Positions 35,401 to 46,200 are shown, numbered from the stretch's first letter. The stretch: 64,000 nucleotides of DNA from Ciona intestinalis (GCF_000224145.3 NC_020178.2:1260986-1324985); one strand, 5' to 3'. The notes: a model not told the origin generated them from the letters alone. Translations and numbers: made by a program.

Positions 35401-38400
35401 TGTAACTTATTTTATACTCGTGTGGACAACCCATTAATGGCCACTAGGTTGAAATGATTGCCATTAAGTGTCTTGCCCAAGGACACATACACCCACAATG
35501 GTAGCAGCGACGAGATTTGAACCCATTACCTCTGGGTTACAGGCAGGCGCGCTAACCACTTTGCCACTGCGCTAGACAAGACATATATAACTTAATATAT
35601 TACTACATACTGCATTTAAACAAGTTATTATTTTAACAGATTTATCCACGCCATGCAATGTATACGATGTAGTGGAAGAATATTTTGCTCTTGTTGCGCA
35701 ATACCCATGTCCTTTATCAAGTGCAAGGTCGCATATGTTCAGAATATGGGCAAGAACACTATTGGTAAGTAAACATACGGGTCATTATATCGCAGTTTGT
35801 ATTATTAGCGACAAACTTAGGGTGACGGGCAGGCTTACACCAATTTTTTTGCACTGTATTAATCAGTGTAGACGCACGATTGACAACTAATTCGTAAACA
35901 TTACAAGTAATAAAATTTGTTTCATAAAATTTGATTGCGTCTGACTATTCCTAACTATACCATTTAATTATAATTGTGTTTCATTTAAGCCCATTGTTTG
36001 AATAGATCCATAAAGACATGCGAGAAAGAATAGGATCAGCAAACAACATAGATATGTTAAAGGAATGTAACGAAGTATTGAAGCAACGGTGTTTAAGTGA
36101 GGTGGGTGGGTGAAAGTAGATGTTTATATTTTATATGGGTGAGATTTTTAGTTGCAGCATAGCATGGGAACCTGGGATTTAAGTCAATGTTGGCACATAA
36201 CCCCAATATTGTATATGAGTGAAGTCCTACAGTGAGGCATGCCATAGGACCTGGGGTTTGAGACAAAGTTGGCACAATACCCCAACATTGTATATGCACA
36301 TTCTATTCTATATGGGTGAGGTCCTACAGTGAGGCATGCCATGGGACCTGGAATTTAGGCCAGAGTTGGTCCATTACCTCAACATTGTATATGCAAATTC
36401 TATTCTATATGGGTGAGGTCCTACAGTGAGGCATGCCATGGGACCTGGAATTTAGGCCAGAGTTGGTCCATTACCTCAACATTGTATATGCACATTCTAT
36501 TCTATATGGGTGAGGTCCTACAATGAGACATGCCAATGGGACCTGGGATTTAGACTAGAGTTGGCCCATTACCCCAACATTGTATATGCACATTCTATTG
36601 TATATGGGTGAGGTCCTACAATGAGACACCCAATGGGACCTGGGATTTAGACTAGAGTTGGCCCATTACCCCAACATTGTATATGCACATTCTATTGTAT
36701 ATGGGTGAGGTCCTACAATGAGACACGCCATGGGACCTGGGATTTAGACTAGAGTTGGCCTATTACCCCAACATTGTATATGCACACTATATTCCATATG
36801 AGTGAAATCCTACAGTGAGACAGGGGACTTGGGATTTAAGCCAGAGTTGCATTACCCCAACATCCAGGGTGTTATTGACCTGACCGTGTATTTGTGCTTC
36901 CCCTAAGTTAGTCCCTACATAGTTTTATATGTCTGTAGTCTATATTGTGTATGATAATGGTAATGCAGCTCATACTCATTATGCATAGGACTAAATGGGC
37001 ATAAATTAAAATGAGTTCTGCTTATGTTCTCATCAATGCAAAGTTGCCAAATCTAAAATACAGACACTTCACTAAATATACTTCATTACTTACCAGGAGA
37101 TGGAATCACCCATGTGTGACATGATTGACAGGTCACTCCCACACTGGGTTTGTCAGCCATATGTTCGTCCTAACAGGTAAGACTACTTGTATAGTTGTAT
37201 CTGTTTACTTTGTATATGAATGTAACTTAATTATCCTTGCGCGGGTGGGCAACGACAAGTCATTATAACAAGATTGTTCAGTTTCATACACCTTGTGTCA
37301 GCTAACGAGTTACCAGTGTGTAACTTATTTATCCTCATGTGGTGGGGCAAGGACAGTCTTTATAAAACGAATGTCTCGTTTCGCACATCGTACCAGCTTA
37401 TGAGTTCCGCATATGTAATTTATTTATCCTCGTGGGTAAGCAAGTGCAGTCGTTATAACAGGAATGTTCAGTTTCATACACCTCGTGTCAGCTTACAAGT
37501 AACCACATATGTAACTTATTTATCCTTGCGTGGGTGGGCAACAGGGCAAGGATAGTCGTTAAACACGGATGATCTATTTCATGCACCCGCCCGTCTAGAG
37601 TTACTACCTATAACTTTGTTATAATTTAGCCGATGTTTTTTTATCAAGTTTACTCATTTACAAGCACTGATGATGCCAACAGTTTTTATGTACCATAAAC
37701 CCTAATATGAACATTTTTAACTATAGACTTCCACAAGCCAACATTACAGTTAAAGAAACACCCGATGAAGACACACATGTTAAACCATCAGTAAGTTTAC
37801 ATATGTTTGCTATTGTAATATTAATGTAGGATCTTTTTCACTATGATTTAGATGATTTGAATCAAGCATTGGTTTGAATGAATGTAACTTAATTATCATC
37901 GCGTGGCGGGGAAATATGAGTCGTTACAACATGGTTGTTATGTTTCATACACCTCGTGCTGCTTACGCGTGACCACTGGGTTGGAGCAATTGTAGTTGAA
38001 TGTCTTGTCCAAGGTCACATACGCTTATAAATGTAGCAGCGACGAGCCTCGACACTTAAACCGGTTTACATTAAGTAACATTAGAATATGTCAGATTGGT
38101 TTGTTGGTTGTATTGTTTGGTGTATTACTAAGAATATAAAATAACTAAGTATTTGAAAAGATATTTTTACTTAGAAAAATGAAATGAGACGATTACTTAA
38201 ATATGAGAGAAAAGTAGAAAGTAAGAGAATAAAAAGAAAAAAGGAACATGAGAGAAGGAGAGAAAGGGAGAAGGCAATGGAAAAGGTATGTGACATCATA
38301 ATATTTATTATTATACCATATTTACGGAAGTTTTTAAAGGCAAGTGAAATTCAACTTTCTCGATTTGCTCGAAGTAATTTGAAAAGAAGAGAAGTTGATG

Positions 38401-41082
38401 AAAAAATGGAATCTGTGATGCGTAACGATAGTCACGCTCTGGTGGTTTGCGTTGATTTGTCATGGTCGCATTCTATGAATGATAAGGTACATTATGATGT
38501 CATACTTATAGTTGCAAATTTTATTTGTCTTAAATATAAACAAAAAATATATAGTAGGGTGGGGGAAGATGGGACACCTTTATCACATAATTGCCAAATC
38601 AGGTTTTAAAGAATTAAGAACGGTCTGTGGAAGTCGTAAGAATACGGTTTTATAATTCTTTGAATTTTCTTTGTTTACTACCAAATGGAAAGAGAAAACA
38701 AAATGAAAAGGTGTCATATCTTTCCCCACCCTACTATATTAATATTAAATACAAAACGACTGTGATTAAAACATGCTATTTATAATATACACTACTGTCC
38801 CATGGTGCTGAATTATATTAGTTATATGGTCTTAATACCTTTGATTATTACATTTATATCTATATGTAATACCTATAAACTATATCTATGAACGAATGTA
38901 TCTTATTTATCCTCGCATGGCGGGCAATGACATTTGTTATAACAAAGGTGTTCTGTTTCATATACCTTGCCCTGCCTACGAGTTACCACGTATGTAACTT
39001 ATTTATCCTTGCATGGCGGGCAACAATAGTCATTATAACACGGGTGTTCTGTTTTATACACGTCATGCCTGCTTACAAGTTACCACGTATGTAACTTATT
39101 TATCCTTGCATGGCGGGGCAACGATAGTCGTTATAACATAGGTGTTCTGTTTCATACACCTCTATATAACTTGCTCTCATCTATTCTAACATGAAGTTAT
39201 TTAAAGGAGATCAACAAACTTGCAAGTCAGCTTGGAAGGTTATATGGAAGTAATAGGAAGGCTGAAGCACCCGCTCATGTTTATTTCACAGGTAGGTTAT
39301 ATATATATATGTATGGTAACTATATACTTTATACTTGTGTGTGTGTATATGTGTTAAGTATATAAGTGTGTTGGTGGTATATTAGCTATATACTTATATA
39401 TATATGTGTGTGTGTTAACTATATACTTGTGTGTTTAATAACTGGAGGGATTTTTTTAAAGTGAAAGCAGAATATTTTTCCCATATTAATGTAAAGTTAT
39501 AACGTATGACTGTTGGCATCATTAGTGTTTGCAAAAGACTGGGTAGACTTGGTGAAATAACATGTATAGTGCATTGGTGCGCAACCCGTGTATTAAACCC
39601 CTTGGTTTCCCACCCCGAGGATAAACATGAAAATATCCTAACTCGACAGTGAGCGTGAGGTGTATGAATACACCATGTATGGTGTGCAACACCCGTGTAT
39701 TAAACCCCTTGGTTTCCCACCCCGAGGATAAACATGAAAGTATCCTAACTCGACAGTGAGCGTGAGGTGTATGAAGCCACCATGTATGGTGTGCAACACC
39801 CGTGTATTAAACCCCTTGGTTTCCCACCCTTAAAATTTCATTATTCTCGCCAGGTTTCAAAAAAGGGACTCTAATATGGAATGAATGCCATCGTAAACAT
39901 AATGGATTTAATGAATATAAGATATCTATGACGGATAAATCACCTATAGAAATGTTTAATAATGAAAACATAATTTATTTGTCCCCTGACGCAGAAACTG
40001 GTGAGTTCAACATAAAGATAATATAACTTTATTTATTAATAAAGGTTAAGATACTATATATGATAATATAAGTTTTACCTACTAAGTAAATTACATAGTA
40101 GCACGTTAGATGACGCGAGGTGTATAAACACCCGTGTTATAACGCCTGTCATTTTCCGGCACGCGAGGATAAAGTAAGTTACATTCATTCATTTAAAAAC
40201 AGTAACGAATTACGTATTATTTCAGAACAATAACAAAAATAAATTAATTTTTAGCAAACTACAGTCGTTCTCGTTATAACATGCTATCATTTTAAATGAG
40301 TAACTTGTTTTCCGATAATTTTATCTGGATATAAATTTTTATATAATGGAATACCAAGGACAATAAAAGCATCTTAATCACACACAAAGTTACAAAAATG
40401 GTAACTTGTAAGCTGGAAGGAGGTGTATGAAACAGAACACCCGTGTTGTAACGACTAAATTTGCCCCGCCATGCGAGGATAAACAAGTTACTTTCATTGT
40501 GTCATTGACCTGCCGCAAACTATACTTATACACAGGCTACAAAGGTATGACATCAAATTGTAACTTACATTCATTCATTAATACCAGCTTTATCAAATGT
40601 TGAGGCTGGCTCAGTCTACGTTATTGGGGGTCTAGTGGACGAAACAGTTTGTAAAAAGCTGACACTAGATGCTGCTACAGAGCATGGTATTTGCACTCGT
40701 AGGTTACCTGTTAAAGAATTCATGAAAAAATCTGGACGACATAAAAATTATTCAACTGTGTTTGCTGTGAACCAAGGTGAAAAAATACTTTGTAAATATC
40801 TGGGATTATAATGATTAAACTTTATTTAGTTTGAAAAGGAATTATTCTTTTTTTTTCAAGTTGTGTTGTATATGTGTTTTTATTTTTTCTCAAATGACAA
40901 ATTTATGTTTAATTCAGTCTTATCAATTAATTAACTTAAATATTAATTACTATTTTCTTTTTTCTTCAGTTTTCGACATTCTGTTAAAATATCACTCTGC
41001 CAAAGATTGGGTTGAAGCTTTTAAACTTGGTGTTCCTCCGCGGAAGGGTTACGTGTTTAATGATGACGTCATCACATCGTGA
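32420..41082 (+). CDS. DUS1L-TRMT10: Predicted fusion: DUS1L-type tRNA dihydrouridine synthase + TRMT10-type tRNA m1G9 methyltransferase
   Basis: Fifteen exons: 32420-32602, 32921-33077, 33541-33653, 34207-34340, 34874-35010, 35640-35764, 36006-36101, 37097-37176, 37727-37790, 38175-38285, 38340-38486, 39207-39291, 39854-40000, 40588-40776, 40970-41082 (TGA). The sum is 1881 nt, exactly 627 codons, 626 aa, with every phase matching. Residues 1-363 are DUS1L-like and 364-626 are a complete TRMT10-like methyltransferase. The join ([15 protein letters not shown]) is at a phase-0 intron (37791-38174). No stop, poly(A) signal or second promoter is evident between the halves. DUS1L makes dihydrouridine at D16/D17; TRMT10 methylates G9; both act on tRNA. 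The Cys-rich C-terminal region usual in animal DUS1L is absent. Alternative: two overlapping transcripts or an operon pair. Against that, the first ATG after the exon-10 acceptor reads ATG AAA TGA. Both identities are strong; the single polypeptide is an inference. Confidence 0.8.
33675..34140 (+). repeat. 71-72 bp minisatellite in DUS1L-TRMT10 intron 3
   Basis: Six to seven units of CAGTGAGCATGAGGTGTATA / AATACACCATGTGTGTCTGG / TGTATAAGAAGACACCCATG / TTATAACTTGA. GTGAGC starts at 33741, 33819, 33890, 33962, 34033 (as GTGGGC) and 34104. The first spacing is longer because of a C-run (33797-33804). The same unit recurs in reverse at 41690-41890. Confidence 0.9.
35144..35338. repeat. MITE-A copy
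   Basis: The left end is eroded (GTACTGCGGGGGTAGATGAGCC). The right end GGTGTCCCATCTTCCCCCACC is intact. It lies in the intron between exons 5 and 6 of the fusion gene. Confidence 0.8.
35400..35578 (-). repeat. tRNA-derived SINE (head intact)
   Basis: In reverse complement: AGTGGCAAAGTGGTTAGCGC (box A), GCCTGTAACCCAGAGGTAATG, GGGTTCAAATCTCG (box B), then the body ATTGTGGGTGTATGTGTCC / TTGGGCAAGACACTTAATGG. This is the best copy of the head in the window and shows what should fill the gap at 49170. Confidence 0.85.
36125..36872 (+). repeat. 97-bp family tandem array, about 8 units
   Basis: Units of TATATGGGTGAGGTCCTACA / GTGAGGCATGCCATGGGACC / TGGGATTTAGACTAGAGTTGG / CCCATTACCCCAACATTGTA / TATGCACATTCTATTC. 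GTCCTAC recurs at about 36224, 36321, 36418, 36515, 36613, 36710 and 36807, a period of 97-98 bp. Two adjacent units are nearly identical, so expansion is recent. It lies in intron 7 of the fusion gene. Confidence 0.93.
37205..37620 (+). repeat. SINE-tail tandem array (four units)
   Basis: Four units of TGTAACTTATTTATCCTC / GGGCAA..ACAGTCGTTATAAC / GTTCAGTTTCATACACCTCG / TGTCAGCTTACGAGTTACCA. No tRNA head is attached. Confidence 0.8.
38551..38740. repeat. MITE-A copy
   Basis: TAGTAGGGTGGGGGAAGATGG opens the element and GGTGTCATATCTTTCCCCACC closes it. It lies 65 bases downstream of exon 11 of the fusion gene. Confidence 0.85.
38885..39165 (+). repeat. SINE-tail tandem array (three units, 97-bp period)
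   Basis: TTATTTATCCT recurs at about 38903, 38999 and 39096 with the intervening GTGTTCTGTTTCATA...CGAGTTACCACGTATGTAAC. Confidence 0.85.
39295..39435. repeat. TA/TG-rich microsatellite region
   Basis: Runs of TATATATATATGTATGG, GTGTGTGTATATGTG and ATATATATATGTGTGTGTG follow the donor of the exon at 39207-39291. Confidence 0.8.
39575..39835 (+). repeat. 107-bp tandem repeat (2.4 units)
   Basis: Units of CACCATGTATGGTGTGCAAC / ACCCGTGTATTAAACCCCTT / GGTTTCCCACCCCGAGGATA / AACATGAAAGTATCCTAACT / CGACAGTGAGCGTGAGGTG. TATTAAACC recurs at 39591, 39698 and 39805. A single diverged copy lies at 19730-19820. Its CAGTGAGC.TGAGGTGTAT part is shared with the 71-bp minisatellite. Confidence 0.88.
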
Positions 41083-41689
41083 CGTCTCTAAAACGTGATA
41101 TCTTTTATCGTGCAAGAGACCTGGAATATTAGTCCAAAAAAATTATGTGTGACGTCACTGGAAGATATTATTTCGTCATAAACATGTTTTACAAATTTTA
41201 GAATAATTAATTCTTTTTTACTGTTTTATCTTTTAGACAAATATTGATTGATTAGTAAAAATAGCGTGTCCGGAACTCATGTTTTTGATTGTTTATCCAT
41301 AAACCAAAGATGATTCAGAAAAGCGGTTTCTTAATTTGAAAAATAGAAACTTTGTGGTGAATTTCGGCGTAAAAAACATTGGAAGGATTACGCATCTCAC
41401 GCCGGGGACCTATGCGGTTATTCCCGCCAATCCTCGCGCTGAACGTCGGGGTCACGTTTTCCCGAATAAATAGGCGGCGTGGAAAATAACTTTGCGCATC
41501 GCGGAGCTGAGACTCATGCGGTTGCTTGGTGTCTGAAGCATAAACTCCACAATCCGTCAGTCAAAATATTCAGATGACTCTCTTAGACGGGAATTGAACC
41601 ATGGACCTTCGGTGGAAACTCCAAATTAACAGAATTCTTGCAACAAATGAATTTTGTTTATGTGTGGGAACCAAGGGGTTTTATACACG

Positions 41690-41890
41690 GGTGTTGCACA
41701 CCATACATGTTGTATTCATACACATCATGCTCACTGTTAAGTTATAACATGGGTATCTTCTTATACACCAGACACACATGGTGTATTTATACACCTCATG
41801 CTCACTGTCAAGTTATAACATGGGTATCTTCTTATACACCAGACACACATGGTTTATTCATACACCTCATGCTCACTGTCGAGTTAGGAG
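41690..41890 (-). repeat. 71-bp minisatellite, reverse orientation (about 3 units)
   Basis: CACCTCATGCTCACTGTCAA / GTTATAACATGGGTATCTTC / TTATACACCAGACACACATGG recur with a 71-bp period. It is the same unit as at 33675-34140, on the opposite strand and about 8 kb away. Confidence 0.85.
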
Positions 41891-42001
41891 AAGCTAATAC
41901 ACAAGTGCCGCATACATAACATCAGGTTAGGTTGAACGCCGGTGTCGTATTACACACCATATACACCGTGACCTGGCAAGCATCTTGCTGTTCAAATACG
42001 T

Positions 42002-42357
42002 GTATTACTGTGGAGTAAGATGACGCTTTTGGTTCCCAACAGTCCATATTTCCTAAACTTGTTTTTAGTAATAAACAACGCTCTTTTAAAGTCGTATGGA
42101 TACAGTTATAAATTTATGTAAATATGATAAGTAAATGAAGGACCATATTACCCCAAGCTAATATAGTAGGGTGTTGGAAGATGGGACACCTTTAGCACAT
42201 AATATCCAAATATCCTAATCGTGTTTTAAACAATTAACATCAATGTATGGAAGTCGTGAGGATACGGTTTTATAATTCTTTGAATGTTTTTGCTTACTAC
42301 CAAATTGGAAGAGAAAATAGAACGAACAGGTGTCCCATCTCCCCCCAGCTTACTATA
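42002..42357. repeat. MITE-A copy preceded by a diverged relative
   Basis: 42002-42160 is the ACTGTGGAGTAAGATGACG type with a short core and CCATATTACCCCAAGC end. 42164-42357 is a standard copy, TAGTAGGGTGTTGGAAGATGG to GGTGTCCCATCTCCCCCCAGC. Confidence 0.75.
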
Positions 42358-42559
42358 CATAGTGAAACCATCTTACCCCAATTTATTATACATACACGTC
42401 TGGCATAATTGTGTCAGATAGAAAACATGCGTGAGCACATCCCCGTAAACACTTAATGGTAATCCATCTATCTTCGTGAGGTCATGCTTCGCTTGTTAGT
42501 CATAACATCGCATAAGACCCACAGTCAAGTTACGCTCAATTGCTATACGTGCTTTCCGA

Positions 42560-42965
42560 CTCGTGTGGTTTCGCAGCGTCAGGGTAATTTTTCTGTTTGT
42601 TCGCGACGTGGCAGTGGTTTTAGCGCGCCTGGTTCTAGCTCTGAGGATAAACAGGTTCGAGGCTTAGCGCTGCTACTATTGTGCAGGTGTATTATCTAAT
42701 TGCGCTAGACACTTAACGCCAATTGCTCTAACTCAGAGGGAACTTAATTGTCTAAATTGTCAGCTATATATAAAAACAATTACCCACACAGTTGGTAACT
42801 CGTTAGTGGGCACGAGGTGTATGAAACAGAACACCCGTGTTATAACGACTTTCGTTGCCCCGCCATGCGAGGATAAATAAGTTACATACGTGGCAACTCG
42901 TTAGTGGGCATGAGGTGTATAAAACAAAGTTTTCGTGCCATTTGAGCATAAATAAGTTACAATTC
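42560..42965 (+). repeat. Degenerate tRNA-SINE with two tail units
   Basis: A head relic (AGTGGTTTTAGCGCGCCTGG...GATAAACAGGTTCGAGGC) is followed by the body (GACACTTAACGCCAATTGC) and two tail units ending in GAGGATAAATAAGTTACATA. Confidence 0.7.
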
Positions 42966-43276
42966 AATATTCTCAATTATTCTTTTATTTGTGCATTCGT
43001 TCGTTTAATTGCTACCTTAGCATGTTTATTCATTCTGTTTTGTTCATAGAGTTCTGTAGCGAAGATCGTGCTTTGCGAGAATGCAAGAGAAACGTCCCAC
43101 AAACGATAGTTCCCCTACCCTTACGCCAATATACGTAAACGGAAGAAAAAAGTTGACGCTGATAGAAAAAAATAAACGTATTGAAAAACAGAATCCTACG
43201 CACTATATAACGACGATATATTGCTGAATCCAGTTATACCCGGGCAGTAAGTCCGAAGCATTGAAACTGGAAAAAG

Positions 43277-46200
43277 ATGCAAGCTCAAACTGGAATGATC
43301 CGGTTTTTGTCAGCGGTGTGTTTTCTATTGATGTCGGCCCCGCATTTTTCAGAAGGTAAATTGCTTTATTTTCATTTTTTGTTTAAATTTAATATGAGTT
43401 TATTTTAATTTTAAATCATAAATAAAGTTTTAAACCAAAATGAGGTGTAATAGTTGAAACGTTTATACTAGCTAACCATAGTGATATTTTAAGCTTATAT
43501 TTAACAATTGTTTTGCAGCTACATAAACGAACTTAGAACTTTTAAATAGCGTATTTAGCAACCAGCGGCCCGACAGGTTGTTTCGTGCGGCCCGCGCGGT
43601 GTTTAAAAGTTAATACCTATTCACAGTTTCAATAAACTGTCGTAAATATGGCGTTGTCATTCGAATTTTGTATTCGGCCCTCCAGTGAAAAAGGTTACAC
43701 ATGCCTGGCGTAAAACTTTAATTTACTCGCTATAAACTGTTTAAGAAAAAAACGTCTTTCCAAAATTTCAATTCTATAACGCTTTGGCTTTCGCATTAAT
43801 ATACGCTATAAGTTGTATATAATGCAATATCTTTACATTAACGGCGCGTTCAATGCATTTGCTATCAATTATAATACAAGGGCAATGGTGTGATACATAC
43901 GATATCCTCATTCTAAACTATTTAGGGATAAAAACGTCTAAAGGTGGCTGTAAACAGTATCCGGAATTCGTCCGTTTTGTCTGTTTTGTCCGGATTTCGC
44001 TGCCGCATGCGGAATTGGACACGGGTTTGCATACGACCTCGCATGCGAATTCGCACGCCGGATACTGCGTACAGCCACCTTTACCAAAAATTCGAACCTA
44101 TAAACCAGCGCTATCCGTTATATAATATACTGCGGTAAGCCCTGTATACAAAATGCGTTATACAGTACGATGGGGTAAGATGGGACTACGTTTTTGACAT
44201 ATTTCCCAATCGTGTTTTAAACAATTAACAGCGCTTTTTAAAGTGACAATGAAACGGTTAAATAATTCTGTAAATATTTTTTGTTTACTACCAAATGAGA
44301 CGATAAAAGATTCCGCCGGTTTCGCGAAACGTTTAATATCCCATCAGCACATGCTTCGGTCTACTAACAATTCAAAGTCATTCAAAACCAGCGGGTTTGA
44401 TTTTAGACGGCCGGCTAATAATGAACACGTCCAAAACAAAACTCGATAAATATTCAACTTTTACTGGAGCAAAACGTTTAGTGGTTGAGAGTCATTTAAA
44501 ATCCAGATTTCAATTATTTTTTTGCCTTGTTATTTAAACCAGTGAGCACTATTCAACCGGTGTGCACGGTGCACCCTAGGGTGCATCAAAATATGCCAGG
44601 GGTGCACCAGTGCAAAAAGGTATACAAGGGTGCATCACAAACTTCAACAATTTTCAGCAATAATATTCAGTTTTGAACGTTTTTAACAAACTTAGCCATT
44701 TTTCTACAGTTTTTTTTTATATGAATTCTATATCTTGTATCACTGGTAATCGAGAAACGTCATGAGTTTTACGTTAATGCAATCAGGGGTGCATAAGTTT
44801 GTCGCAACAACTTTAGGGTTTCACCAACCCAAAAAAGGTTGAAGAGCACTGACCTAAACAAACTCTGGGTTTTAGGGTGATGGGCCAACTCTGTCTTAAT
44901 TCTCATGCCCTATGACATGCCCCACTGTAGGACCGCATACATATAGAATACCGTCCACGAATTAAATTATAGTTATAATATATATTTAGTTTTTCGTGTG
45001 ACCCCATACTGAACTAACTCAAAACAAAATAACCCCAATGCTAAAATAACGTAACTTCGAATTACGAACGATAGACCCAGTCTTATACCAGAAACGGAGT
45101 TAAATTTTCTCCAGTTTTTGCAATTTTACTGCATTTGCATTTAGTACGCTTCACGTGTGTTAGCATGATAAAGATTTCCCAAGTTTTCAAGTTTAGCATG
45201 TAGCGTGCAGTTATTTTTGAAATTACCCACGGCGCACTGAGGTGATGGGCTTGCGGTTTGCAGCGAGTCGGCTCCAAAGTTTTCTACTGCGTTTGCGAAG
45301 GAACCGGCGTGTCTGAGGTCCTATGTTCAAAGCTCGGCCCAGCATGCTACTTTACATGTGTTTTTTTTTCTTTTGCCCTGGCGGTGGCACTTTTTCCTGC
45401 ACGGGTGAGGCCCTACAGCGCGGTACGCTGGGCGCATGAGGTTTAGACTGTAGTTAGCATATTACCCATAATATTAAACTTAGTTTAAAACATCTGCTCA
45501 ACATGAGTTTAGCATCCGAAATCTGGGCTCTAATTTTACATACCGTGTCGTATAACCTCTTCTATAATCTAGTTACTTATTGATAATCTACATATACACG
45601 CATAACTATATGTCTAGACATTTGCATAAGATATAAAATCCAATATATTTGCTATAACTTTTCCACTATAGCTCGTATAACCGTTTTTATTTCCTAAAGA
45701 CGCCACATTATGTTGGAACAGAATGCGGTTTTATTCGAAACATTTACTTAGCATCACTTCGTATCGAATATTTCGTTTATAACTTACACCTACGGCCGTA
45801 TAACCGCTTTTAATATCTCAAACTATTCTTCAGTGTGTTTACATTACAAATATTTCTACTTTAATAACTCCAGCCAACTTGGATTTTACTGTAATTCTTA
45901 CGCCCTTTACAAAACATGTCGTAACCTAGGGGTCGCCTACCTTTTATATAAACCACACATATTCCATAGTTTTAATAAGTGAAGTAGGGTAGGGGAAGGA
46001 TAGGACGGCTTTTTATTCTATTTTCTCATCACATTTTGTAGTAAACAAAGAACATTAAAAAATTTATAACACCGTATCCTCACGACTCCCATAGACAGTT
46101 GTTAATTGTTTAAAACACGATCAGGATATTTGAATATATTGTGCTAAAAGTGTCCCATCTTCCCCACACTACTATAAGTATAGTACTGTAGGGAGATACC

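Larger units (their letters stand above)
32420..37790 (+). other. DUS1L: DUS1L-like half (exons 1-9)
   Basis: This half encodes residues 1-363. [20 protein letters not shown] is the FMN-barrel start characteristic of eukaryotic DUS1. LNLGCPQ carries the catalytic Cys (residue 106). VTAKIRVF holds the conserved Lys, [14 protein letters not shown] and PVFANGNIQ follow, and [12 protein letters not shown] closes the phosphate-binding region. The helical tRNA-binding domain follows ([20 protein letters not shown]), with [11 protein letters not shown] at its end. The reaction reduces uridine in the D-loop of tRNA using NAD(P)H and FMN. Confidence 0.93.
38175..41082 (+). other. TRMT10: TRMT10-like half (exons 10-15)
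   Basis: This half encodes residues 364-626. A highly basic coiled N-terminal stretch ([17 protein letters not shown]) is followed by the SPOUT fold of the Trm10 family: [52 protein letters not shown] (with the conserved Asp), [22 protein letters not shown], and the C-terminal GVPPRKGYV. The activity is S-adenosylmethionine-dependent N1-methylation of G9. Which of TRMT10A or B it descends from cannot be settled by eye; parts look closer to the B type. Confidence 0.92.
41083..43276. other. Intergenic region fusion gene / VWD mosaic gene
   Basis: This holds the 3' flank of the fusion gene (TGACGTCA at 41150), a possible tRNA-like relic near 41595-41650 (reverse: CCATGGTTCAATTCCCG), the reverse 71-bp minisatellite (41690-41890), two MITE-A relatives (42002-42357) and a degenerate tRNA-SINE with tail units (42500-42960). 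No gene is recognised. Confidence 0.6.

Noticed and set aside
36125..36872. CRISPR-like array
   Set aside because: The 97-bp units repeat without unique spacers and the setting is an animal intron; it is a tandem repeat.
41590..41650. tRNA gene on the minus strand (CCATGGTTCAATTCCCG)
   Set aside because: Box B is present but the T stem does not pair beyond two bases and no acceptor stem or box A is found; probably a tRNA-derived relic.
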